Source: CAVVJA01 sp963809815 | Lineage (GTDB): Bacteria > Actinomycetota > Actinomycetes > Mycobacteriales > Jatrophihabitantaceae | Length of the DNA: 64,000 nt | Assembly: GCA_963809815.1 (NCBI GenBank) | Contig: CAWELM010000012.1 | Coordinates: 489,968 to 553,967, forward strand | Direction: 5' to 3' | In this document: positions 57,054 to 64,000 of the stretch, one piece after another | Numbering within the stretch: the stretch's first letter is position 1 | Layout: each line of letters starts with the position of its first letter | The notes under the pieces: model-generated | Seen by the model: only the letters and a program-made list of their open reading frames with translations | What the model was told of the DNA's origin: nothing | Database searches by the model: none | Position numbers and translations under genes: made by a program

Positions 57054-59324
57054 CTAGTCAACGACGCTGGCGAGTTGCGGCGGAGGCTCCGTCGGCGCGT
57101 TCGGCGAGTCGTCCTTGGCGAGTCGGGACGGCCACCAGATCGGTTTGCCGATGTCATAGCTCAGTGCCGGGACAAGGATCGAGCGGACCACGATGGTGTC
57201 AAGGAGAACACCGAAGGCGACCGCGAACCCAAGCTCAGCCAAGAACACCAGCGGCAGCACCCCGAGAACCGCGAAGGTCGCCGCGAGTACGAGGCCGGCG
57301 GACGTGATAACACCGCCCGTCACCGCCAGGCCCCGAACGATGCCCTCCCGAGTTCCGAACCTAAGCGTCTCCTCACGGACGCGCGTCATCAGGAAGATGT
57401 TGTAGTCGATGCCGAGGGCGACCAGGAACACGAAGGCGAACAACGCAAATGCCGGATCGGCGTTGTCGAATCCGAAGATGTGATTGAACACGAACGCGCT
57501 CACGCCGAGCGTGGCCGCGAAGGAGAGCACGACGGTCAAGATGAGCAAGATCGGCACGACTATCGCCCGGAGCACTATCGCGAGCACGACGAGAATCACG
57601 CCCAAGACGATCGGGATGATCAGATCGCGGTCGTGCTCCGACGCCTTCTTCGTGTCGTACTGAATGGCAGCCTGACCGCCGACGATCGCGTCCGCACCCG
57701 GCACCGCGTGGACCGCCGTTCGGATGTCCTGAACGACCTTGGCGGCCTGGGGGGTGTCGTATCGGTAGTTCATGATCGCGTCGATCGGTAGTCGACCGTC
57801 GACCTCAGCCACCTGCAGCGCCGCGGGTGCGCAGCCCTGCCCGAAAGACGCCCGCGCGGCCGGCGGCAATTTCGCGAGCTTGGCATAGTCGACCTCGACG
57901 CACACCGAGCCTGGGGTCTGCGCAACTCCCGGAACCCTGGAGGCCGCCTGGATGACGGCGTCCTTCTGGTTGGCGTTGGCGATGATCACGGCCGGAGCGC
58001 CGGCGCCAGAGTCGAAGCTCGCGTCGAATATCTTCTGACCGACGACTGCCTCCGGGTCGTTGGTGAAACTGTTGGTGATCGTTAGCCCGTCTGCCTTCAG
58101 CCCGGTGAGCAGCGCGGCGCAGCCGAGGAGGATAACCGTTGCGATGATCCAGTACGGCCGGGCGTGGCGGGCGATTCCCTGCGCGAAGCGTCCCCACCAT
58201 CCGTGCGTGGCAATGTCGGTCTTGTGATCCAGTTTGGGAATTCGCGGCCAGAAGATCCACCGGCCGACGAGAAGCGATACCGGAAGAAAGGTCAGCATCA
58301 CGCCCAGCGTGCAGGCGATGCCGATCGCGCACACCGGCCCCAGGCTTCGGTCCGAGTTCAACTCACCGAACGACAGGCAGAGCAGGCCGAGGATGACGGT
58401 CAGACCGGACGCGCCGATCGCGGGCGCCGCACCGCGCCACGCGTGCATCATCGCGTCTAGCCGGTGTTCGTAATTGTGCAATTCCTCGCGATAGCGGCTG
58501 GTGAGCAGTAGCGCGTAGTCCGTTCCTGCGCCCAACACCAGAACGAACAGGATGCCCTGGCTTTGCCCGTTGAGCGTCAGGACGTCGTGCTTCGCCAGTT
58601 GGTAGATGATCAACGAGGCCGAGCCGAGCGCGAGGACGGCGTTGAGTATCGGGAAGAACCAGAGCACCGGGCTGCGGTACACCACCAACAGGATGAGGAT
58701 GACGACCAAGCCGGCGGCCATGAGCAGGGTGCCGTCGATACCGCTGAACGAGTCGATGAATGCCACCAACAGCCCGCCCGGGCCGGCGCTGTGGATGACC
58801 AGGCCCTCCGGCGCGTCCGCCTTGGCCGCCTTGATGACGTTCTTCTCGACCTTGACCAGATCGTCGCCCTGGACGCTGACGTCGCCTTCCTTGCCGATCA
58901 GCGGGACCGAGATGCTGGCGGTCGTGTTGTTCTTCGTCGAGTAGCGCGGCGGCGCCACCTCGTCGGCAGCGACGCCCTTGATGGACTTGAAGGTCTGCGC
59001 GTCCGCGGCGATCTTCGTCTTGTCGGCTTCGGTCAGCCCACTGTCGCGTTGGTAGACGATGAATCCGGGCACTGATTGCACGGTCCGGTATTGCTCCGAC
59101 GCCTTGTCGACCTTCGTCGACTCGGCTGTCGCAGGCAGATAGGCGGCGTTGTCGTTCTTCTGAACCTCGGTCAGCTTGCCCGTGAACGAGCCGCCGGCCA
59201 GCCCGAACAATAGCCAGAAGACGGCCAGCCCGCCGATGACCCATACCGCGATCGGCTTGCGCTGCTTGGGCGGCCTCGGCTCCTCGGCCAATACGGGCGC
59301 GTCCGGCGCCTGTCGGCTGATCAT
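57054..59324 (-). CDS. MMPL/RND-family transporter
   Basis: 756-aa transporter with 11-12 membrane helices in two blocks, each preceded by a large external domain (residues about 50-200 and 420-560). The MMPL signature sites GAGTDYALLLTSRYREEL and ALGIDYNIFLMTRVREETL, with the proton-relay Asp-Tyr pairs, are intact. Substrates of this subfamily are lipids or hydrophobic compounds; the mycobacterial genes are part of envelope lipid export. No lipid-synthesis gene is adjacent. ATG 59324. The upstream 169 bp carries a possible operator (59335-59348) and the lipB promoter. Confidence 0.87.
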   Translation of the reverse strand: MISRQAPDAPVLAEEPRPPKQRKPIAVWVIGGLAVFWLLFGLAGGSFTGKLTEVQKNDNAAYLPATAESTKVDKASEQYRTVQSVPGFIVYQRDSGLTEADKTKIAADAQTFKSIKGVAADEVAPPRYSTKNNTTASISVPLIGKEGDVSVQGDDLVKVEKNVIKAAKADAPEGLVIHSAGPGGLLVAFIDSFSGIDGTLLMAAGLVVILILLVVYRSPVLWFFPILNAVLALGSASLIIYQLAKHDVLTLNGQSQGILFVLVLGAGTDYALLLTSRYREELHNYEHRLDAMMHAWRGAAPAIGASGLTVILGLLCLSFGELNSDRSLGPVCAIGIACTLGVMLTFLPVSLLVGRWIFWPRIPKLDHKTDIATHGWWGRFAQGIARHARPYWIIATVILLGCAALLTGLKADGLTITNSFTNDPEAVVGQKIFDASFDSGAGAPAVIIANANQKDAVIQAASRVPGVAQTPGSVCVEVDYAKLAKLPPAARASFGQGCAPAALQVAEVDGRLPIDAIMNYRYDTPQAAKVVQDIRTAVHAVPGADAIVGGQAAIQYDTKKASEHDRDLIIPIVLGVILVVLAIVLRAIVVPILLILTVVLSFAATLGVSAFVFNHIFGFDNADPAFALFAFVFLVALGIDYNIFLMTRVREETLRFGTREGIVRGLAVTGGVITSAGLVLAATFAVLGVLPLVFLAELGFAVAFGVLLDTIVVRSILVPALSYDIGKPIWWPSRLAKDDSPNAPTEPPPQLASVVD

Positions 59325-59334
59325 GAGCCCTCCT

Positions 59335-59348
59335 GTTTGTACGCAAAC
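59335..59348. promoter_or_regulatory. Possible operator upstream of the MMPL gene
   Basis: GTTTG-TACG-CAAAC is a short inverted repeat about ten bases upstream of the ATG of the MMPL gene. MMPL genes are often controlled by TetR-type repressors that bind such sites, but no repressor gene lies nearby. Weak evidence. Confidence 0.28.
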
Positions 59349-59493
59349 GGCATTGCGGACTCAACCGTAACTGTGCGGTCGAGCTATTTGCGTCGCCGGG
59401 ACGGTGAGCGAGCAGTGCTGAAGGTACGACACGGCTCTGACACGGATGAACGGCCCTGTGGACACGCCCGGCCGGCGGCGTAGCGTCGACGCG

Positions 59494-60168
59494 GTGAGCG
59501 AGCTGCGCGTGATCCGAGCCGGGCTCGTCCCGTATCAGGACGCCTGGCGGATGCAGCGCGAGCTCCACGAGGCGCGGGTGGCCGACGCCGCGCCCGATAC
59601 GGTATTGCTCCTGCAGCACCCCCCCGTGTACACAGCGGGCAAGCGCACCGAACCGGGGGAACGACCGCTCGACGGCACGCCCGTCATCGAGGTCGATCGC
59701 GGCGGGAAGATCACCTGGCATGGCCCTGGGCAACTGGTCGGTTATCCGATCATCAAGCTTCCCCGCCCGCTCGATGTCGTCGCCTACGTCCGCCGGATGG
59801 AGCAACTGCTGGTGGACGTTTGCACCGAGTTGGGCCTGTCGACGCTGCGCGTACCGGGACGAACCGGGGTTTGGTTGCCGGCCGATGCCGATCGCCCTCA
59901 GCGCAAGATTGCGGCGATCGGGATTCGCGTCTCGCGGCGAGTGACGCTGCACGGTTTCGCGCTGAACTGTGACGCGGATCTCAGCTGGTTCGACCGGATC
60001 GTGCCGTGCGGGATCAACGACGCCGGCGTGACGTCGATCTCGGCCGAGCTAGCGCGAAGCGTCTCGGTCGCGGATGTGTTGCCGGTCATCGAGCGACACC
60101 TGCCGACGCTCCTGGACCCAGAGGTCACCCGAGCTCGGCCACAACGGGAACTAGCCTTGAGATCATGA
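59494..60168 (+). CDS. lipB: Octanoyl-ACP transferase LipB
   Basis: Transfers octanoate from acyl carrier protein to the lipoyl Lys of E2 and H proteins, first step of lipoate synthesis, 224 aa. Motifs: LQHPPVYTAGKRTE, RGGKITWHGPGQLVGYP, the catalytic Lys in QRKIAAIGIRV and Cys in VPCGINDAGVTS. GTG 59494 is supported by the family N terminus and TAGCGT seven bases upstream. Its stop overlaps lipA (ATGA). Users of the product, E2 and gcvT, are in the same window. Confidence 0.94.
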   Translation: MSELRVIRAGLVPYQDAWRMQRELHEARVADAAPDTVLLLQHPPVYTAGKRTEPGERPLDGTPVIEVDRGGKITWHGPGQLVGYPIIKLPRPLDVVAYVRRMEQLLVDVCTELGLSTLRVPGRTGVWLPADADRPQRKIAAIGIRVSRRVTLHGFALNCDADLSWFDRIVPCGINDAGVTSISAELARSVSVADVLPVIERHLPTLLDPEVTRARPQRELALRS

Positions 60169-61127
60169 GCCTCGCCCCGCCGCCTACCCCGCCGACTGCC
60201 CCCAACGGCCGGCGGCTGCTCCGGCTGGAGGCGCGCAACGCCGAGACCGCGATCGAACGCAAGCCACCCTGGATCAGGACTCGCGCCCGGATGGGCCCGG
60301 AGTACACGCAGCTGCGGCAGCTGGTCGCGGACGCCGGCCTGCATACCGTGTGCCAGGAAGCGGGCTGCCCCAACATCTACGAGTGCTGGGAGGACCGCGA
60401 GGCCACATTCCTCATCGGCGGCGAGCAATGCACCCGTCGCTGCGACTTCTGCCAGATCGATACCGGACGGCCGGCACCTCTCGACCGGGACGAGCCCCGC
60501 CGGGTGGCCGAGGCGATCACGACGATGCAACTGCGATACGCGACGGTGACCGGAGTCGCCCGCGACGACCTACCCGACGGCGGTGCGTGGCTGTATGCCG
60601 AAACGGTCCGCGAGATTCATCGGCAGAACCCCGCGACTGGCGTCGAACTGCTCATCCCCGACTTCGACGGCAAGCCGGATCAGCTGGCTGAGGTGTTCGG
60701 CTCCCAGCCCGAGGTGCTCGCGCACAACGTGGAGACCGTGCCCAGGATCTTCAAGCGGATCCGGCCGGCATTCCGCTACGAGCGCTCGCTCGACGTGATT
60801 AGTCGCGCTCGCGCCGATCGATTGGTGACCAAGTCCAATCTCATTCTCGGCCTCGGCGAGAACCGCGACGAGATCAGCCAGGCACTTCGTGACCTGCGCT
60901 CCGCCGGCTGCGAACTGGTGACCATCACGCAGTACCTGCGACCGTCGGCGCGCCACCATCCAGTCGAGCGTTGGGTTCACCCGGAGGAGTTCGTCGCGCT
61001 CCGCGAGGAGGCAATTGATCTCGGCTTCGCCGGCGTGATGAGTGGCCCGCTAGTGCGGTCGTCATACCGAGCCGGTCGGCTATACCAGCAAGCGATTGAG
61101 GCTCGCTCGCTCGCGCCACAACCCTGA
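60165..61127 (+). CDS. lipA: Lipoyl synthase LipA
   Basis: Radical-SAM enzyme that inserts two sulfurs into octanoyl groups, 320 aa. It has the auxiliary cluster CQEAGCPNIYECW (C-x4-C-x5-C), the SAM cluster CTRRCDFCQID (C-x3-C-x2-C) and the C-terminal Ser of RSSYRAG, which ligates the auxiliary cluster. ATG 60165 overlaps the lipB stop. The enzyme consumes its auxiliary 4Fe-4S cluster, so the ErpA/IscA carrier in the window is functionally relevant. Confidence 0.95.
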   Translation: MSLAPPPTPPTAPNGRRLLRLEARNAETAIERKPPWIRTRARMGPEYTQLRQLVADAGLHTVCQEAGCPNIYECWEDREATFLIGGEQCTRRCDFCQIDTGRPAPLDRDEPRRVAEAITTMQLRYATVTGVARDDLPDGGAWLYAETVREIHRQNPATGVELLIPDFDGKPDQLAEVFGSQPEVLAHNVETVPRIFKRIRPAFRYERSLDVISRARADRLVTKSNLILGLGENRDEISQALRDLRSAGCELVTITQYLRPSARHHPVERWVHPEEFVALREEAIDLGFAGVMSGPLVRSSYRAGRLYQQAIEARSLAPQP

Positions 61128-61170
61128 TCGGGGCCGAATCAAGCACCCGCCGGGGCCTATCCTGGATGCC

Positions 61171-61929
61171 ATGGCGAAAGCTGGGCCGAGCAAGCCTGCC
61201 AAACGAACCCGCGCGGAGAAGAAGGCGGCGCGGGCCGCCAAGTGGCAAAGCCGGCGCGATACCTGGCGAGCTGTAGGTCAGGCCTTCAACCTCACCCGCA
61301 AGAACGATCCGCGATTCATCCCGTACCTGGTGATCCTCGGTGTGGGCGCGGCCGCCGTCGTCTACGTGGTGAGCTACTTCGTCACCGGCTCGTTGTGGTA
61401 CGGCATCCCCATCGCGGTGGCGGCCGGTTTGATCGCCGCGATGTTCACCTTCAGTCGTCGCGCCCAGAAGTCCATGTACAGCCAGGCCGAAGGAACGCCC
61501 GGCGCAGCGGTATGGGTACTGCAGAACCAAGTCCGGGGTGATTGGCACACGACGCCGAGCGTCGCCGGTACCGCCCAACTGGACGCCGTCCACCGGGTCG
61601 TCGGCCGGCCGGGCGTGGTGTTAGTCGGCGAGGGAGCGCCGCACCGCGTCCGGGGGCTGCTTGCCCAGGAGAAGAAGAAAGTGGCGAGGGCGGCGCCGGA
61701 CACGCCTATCTACGATGTCGTGGTGAGCCCGCACGGAGGCGATGTCGCGCTAGGCGGACTCGCGCGTTATCTGTACAAGTTGCCGCGGAATCTCACCAAG
61801 GATCAGGTCGCCGCGCTCGAACGCCGGCTTCAGGCGCTCAGTTCCGGACGCCCGCCACTGCCCCAGGGACCGATGCCGACCGGCGCAAAGATACGCAACG
61901 TCCAGCGGACGGTGCGTCGCCGGTCCTGA
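61171..61929 (+). CDS. DUF4191 membrane protein (Rv2219 family)
   Basis: 252-aa protein. A very basic N terminus (Lys/Arg/Ala-rich) precedes two membrane helices (PYLVILGVGAAAVVYVVSYF and LWYGIPIAVAAGLIAAMFTF). A soluble C-terminal domain follows, with WHTTPSVAGTAQLDAVHRV and VVGRPGVVLVGEG. Actinobacteria-specific; function unknown to me. ATG 61171 follows TATCCT by seven bases, fitting a leaderless promoter. The RDD gene follows after three bases, so the pair is co-transcribed. Confidence 0.87.
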   Translation: MAKAGPSKPAKRTRAEKKAARAAKWQSRRDTWRAVGQAFNLTRKNDPRFIPYLVILGVGAAAVVYVVSYFVTGSLWYGIPIAVAAGLIAAMFTFSRRAQKSMYSQAEGTPGAAVWVLQNQVRGDWHTTPSVAGTAQLDAVHRVVGRPGVVLVGEGAPHRVRGLLAQEKKKVARAAPDTPIYDVVVSPHGGDVALGGLARYLYKLPRNLTKDQVAALERRLQALSSGRPPLPQGPMPTGAKIRNVQRTVRRRS

Positions 61930-61932
61930 CCT

Positions 61933-62370
61933 ATGACGGCGCCCCCAAGGACTTACCCCGGAGAGCGGTTGGGACTGCCGCGCTCGGGTTCCGGTTCCGT
62001 GGCCGACACCGGTCCTCGGATCGCCGCGTTCCTCGTGGACTGTCTGGCCTCGGGCCTGGTTGCGGCCGCCGTGGTCGCGATCTTCGCAAGGCATGAGCGG
62101 TCCGATTTCGCGTCTCGCCTGCCGGGCAACTGGAGCCTCGTCGCTTTCGCGGTGGACTACGTCGGCGGGCTCCTCGTCGCGGGCCGCACAGTGGGCATGT
62201 ACCTCACGGGCATCCGGGTCATCCGGGTCGACCGCAACGAGGCAGTCAGGCCGCTCGCTGCGATCGTGCGCACTGTGCTGCTGATGCTGCTCGTCCCCGC
62301 CCTGATCTGGGACAGGGATCGTCGAGGCTTACACGACCGCATCGCCCAGACCGTCGTCATCCGCAACTGA
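61933..62370 (+). CDS. RDD-family membrane protein
   Basis: 145-aa protein with the RDD pattern: DTGPRIAAFLVDCLASGLVA (Arg and two Asp), then GMYLTGIRVIRVD and VPALIWDRDRRGLHDRIAQT. Three membrane helices. Ion or osmolyte transport has been suggested for some members, but the substrate here is unknown. It sits between DUF4191 and glnA, like Rv2219A in M. tuberculosis. The 170 bp that follow contain the glnA regulatory region. Confidence 0.87.
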   Translation: MTAPPRTYPGERLGLPRSGSGSVADTGPRIAAFLVDCLASGLVAAAVVAIFARHERSDFASRLPGNWSLVAFAVDYVGGLLVAGRTVGMYLTGIRVIRVDRNEAVRPLAAIVRTVLLMLLVPALIWDRDRRGLHDRIAQTVVIRN

Positions 62371-62453
62371 CCTCCCAGACCGGGTATTTCGCCCAAGGCT
62401 TATCGCCGGGGTTCGGCCGGCGGAGGGGTCGGCTCCGACCGCATGGGGAGCGC

Positions 62454-62491
62454 GTAACGTCTGCGAAACAGTCGAGATACCCTGCGGCAAC
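62454..62491 (+). promoter_or_regulatory. GlnR-binding box upstream of glnA
   Basis: Four half-sites with exact six-base spacing: GTAAC (62454), GAAAC (62465), GATAC (62476) and GCAAC (62487). This fits the actinobacterial GlnR consensus gTnAC-n6-GaAAC-n6-GtnAC-n6-GaAAC. GlnR is the global nitrogen regulator and controls glnA. It lies 50 bp before the glnA start. Confidence 0.85.
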
Positions 62492-62540
62492 CGCGCGTAT
62501 CTAACGTCTGTTAACCACTGTCACCGTTCCCGGAGGATGG

Positions 62541-63965
62541 ATGTTCACCAGTTCCGAAGAGGTCCTGCGCTTCATCAAGGACGAGGCCATCGAGTTCGTC
62601 GACGTGCGCTTCACGGACCTCCCCGGCCAGCAGCAGCATTTCAACGTGCCCGCCGCCGGATTGACCGAGGACTTCTTCTCCGAAGGCGTGATGTTCGACG
62701 GCTCGTCGATACGCGGTTTTGCCGAAATCCATAAGTCCGACATGAAGCTCATCCCGGACCCTGCGACGGCCTTCCTCGACCCGTTCCGCGCTGCCAAGAC
62801 GCTCAACATGAACTTCTCGATCGTCGAGCCGCGCACCGGCGAGCCCTACGAGCGCGATCCTCGCCAGGTGGCCGCCAAGGCGGAGGCCTATCTGAAGTCC
62901 ACTGGTATCGCCGACACCGTTTACTTCGGCCCGGAGGCCGAGTTCTACGTCTTCGACGACGTGCGGTTCCAGACCTCGCAGAACGAGGGCTTCTACCACA
63001 TCGACTCCATCGAGGGCGCCTGGAATACCGGTCGCGTCGAGGAGGGCGGCAACCGGGGCTACAAGCCGCGGTACAAGGGCGGTTACTTCCCGGTTCCGCC
63101 GATGGACCACTTCGCGGACCTGCGGGACCAGATGACCGCAGCGATGATCGCCGCCGGCATTCAGATCGAGCGCGCCCACCACGAGGTCGGCACGGCCGGC
63201 CAAGCCGAGATCAACTATCGGTTCAACACGCTCACCCGTGCGGGCGACGAGGCGCTGAAGTTCAAGTACATCGTCAAGAACGTGGCGTGGGCGAGCGGCA
63301 AGACTGCGACCTTCATGCCCAAACCGCTGTTCGGCGACAACGGGTCCGGAATGCACTGCCACCAGTCGCTCTGGAAGGAAGGCGCGCCGCTGTTCTACGA
63401 CGAGCTCGGTTACGCCGGCCTGTCCGACATCGCGCGGCACTACATCGGCGGGCTGTTGCACCACACGCCGTCGCTGCTCGCGTTCACCAACCCGACCGTG
63501 AACTCCTATCACCGACTCGTGCCGGGATTCGAAGCTCCCGTGAACCTCGTCTACAGCTCAGGAAACCGGTCGGCCTGCGTGCGCATACCGATCACCGGGA
63601 CCAATGCCAAGGCCAAGCGGATCGAGTTCCGCATCCCCGACAATTCCTGCAACCCCTACCTCGCGTTCTCGGCAATGTTGCTGGCCGGGGTCGACGGCAT
63701 CCGGAACAAGATCGAGCCGCCTACCCCGGTCGACAAGGATCTATACGAGTTGCCGCCCGACGAGGCCGCCGCGATCGCTCAAGTACCAGGGTCCCTCGAG
63801 GAGGTGCTCAAGGCTCTGGAAGCCGACAATGAGTACCTGCAGGAAGGTGGCGTCTTCACCGCGGACGTGATCGACGCGTGGATCACGTACAAGCGGACCA
63901 ACGAGATCGACCCGATTCGGCTCCGCCCCCACCCGCACGAATTCGAGCTCTACTACGACGTCTGA
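62541..63965 (+). CDS. glnA: Type I glutamine synthetase GlnA1
   Basis: 474-aa class I-beta glutamine synthetase, ATP-dependent ammonium assimilation. Motifs: FDGSSIRGFAEIHKSDM, GPEAEFYVFD, AHHEVGTAGQAEI, MPKPLFGDNGSGMHCHQS and NRSACVRIP. The adenylylation Tyr lies in DLYELPPDEAAA near residue 402, so control by GlnE is expected. ATG 62541 is fixed by GGAGG eight bases upstream. A GlnR box lies in the promoter, and a terminator follows. Secreted and cell-wall roles of the homologue are known in M. tuberculosis. Confidence 0.96.
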   Translation: MFTSSEEVLRFIKDEAIEFVDVRFTDLPGQQQHFNVPAAGLTEDFFSEGVMFDGSSIRGFAEIHKSDMKLIPDPATAFLDPFRAAKTLNMNFSIVEPRTGEPYERDPRQVAAKAEAYLKSTGIADTVYFGPEAEFYVFDDVRFQTSQNEGFYHIDSIEGAWNTGRVEEGGNRGYKPRYKGGYFPVPPMDHFADLRDQMTAAMIAAGIQIERAHHEVGTAGQAEINYRFNTLTRAGDEALKFKYIVKNVAWASGKTATFMPKPLFGDNGSGMHCHQSLWKEGAPLFYDELGYAGLSDIARHYIGGLLHHTPSLLAFTNPTVNSYHRLVPGFEAPVNLVYSSGNRSACVRIPITGTNAKAKRIEFRIPDNSCNPYLAFSAMLLAGVDGIRNKIEPPTPVDKDLYELPPDEAAAIAQVPGSLEEVLKALEADNEYLQEGGVFTADVIDAWITYKRTNEIDPIRLRPHPHEFELYYDV

Positions 63966-63971
63966 GTCGCA

Positions 63972-64000
63972 CTGGAGGCCTCGGATTCCGGGGCCTCCAG
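63972..64000 (+). terminator. Terminator after glnA (reaches window edge)
   Basis: CTGGAGGCC (63972-63980) pairs with GGCCTCCAG (63992-64000), with additional CG pairs inside the loop side. It starts seven bases after the glnA stop. Any T-run is outside the window. Confidence 0.7.

Overview
The window is high-GC actinobacterial DNA (Actinomycetota). Evidence includes GTG/TTG starts, leaderless promoters, a PimB-type mannosyltransferase, the actinobacterial qcrCAB/ctaCEF respiratory branch, RNase AS, DUF3043 and DUF4191 proteins, and a GlnR box upstream of glnA. Recalling the M. tuberculosis H37Rv gene order, the order here follows roughly Rv2175c to Rv2220 (glnA1), with local insertions and losses. 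The host is therefore probably a non-mycobacterial relative in the wider Mycobacteriales/Frankiales-type lineages; I cannot name the genus.

Layout. 1-3.2 kb: carotenoid genes crtI (cut by the window edge), crtB and, on the opposite strand, the split lycopene cyclase genes crtYc/crtYd. 3.2-9.6 kb: a PknL-substrate-like regulator, two methyltransferase-fold genes, the PASTA kinase pknL, a DUF559 nuclease-like gene between two related palindromes, and a type I DAHP synthase. 9.6-15.5 kb (minus strand): threonine aldolase, type II DAHP synthase, a DMT transporter, a PPi-type phosphofructokinase, RNase AS and a frameshifted acyltransferase. 15.7-25.8 kb: hydrolase, small proteins, methyltransferase, EEP-family enzyme, ROK glucokinase, an ArsA-like/SRPBCC cluster, pimB, and an NlpC/P60 peptidoglycan hydrolase under a c-di-AMP riboswitch. 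25.9-31.1 kb: NYN protein, DnaQ/GIY-YIG nuclease, Lrp-type domain, trpD and a receiver-like protein. 31.2-37.1 kb: ctaE-qcrC-qcrA-qcrB facing ctaF and ctaC, which together encode most of the bc1-aa3 supercomplex. 37.2-49.2 kb: a desulfurase-like protein with tusA, asnB, adenosine-kinase type PfkB, IscA/ErpA, a DoxX-Rieske fusion, nadA, cobT, gcvT and leucyl aminopeptidase. 49.4-64 kb: lytic transglycosylase, lipoamide dehydrogenase and E2, TIGR01777 epimerase, a Ser/Thr kinase, an MMPL transporter, lipB-lipA, DUF4191, RDD and glnA.

How the parts work together: aromatic supply (two DAHP synthases, trpD), lipoate synthesis (lipB, lipA) beside its users (lpd, E2, gcvT), the cytochrome branch, sulfur and Fe-S handling, and cell-wall remodelling with its signalling (pknL, NlpC/P60, lytic transglycosylase).

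The most unusual structures are three. (1) A 1.1-kb cassette-like unit has a DUF559/AbiEi-like gene between two related 40-bp palindromes. (2) A modular hairpin repeat occurs in two operons in opposite orientations, and each time forms a small ORF that overlaps the stop of the upstream gene and the start of the downstream gene. (3) A cysteine desulfurase-like protein lacks the PLP lysine and sits next to tusA. About a third of the genes also have a TANNNT box 6-8 nt before the start codon, which points to widespread leaderless transcription. I saw no tRNA, rRNA, CRISPR array, insertion sequence or prophage.
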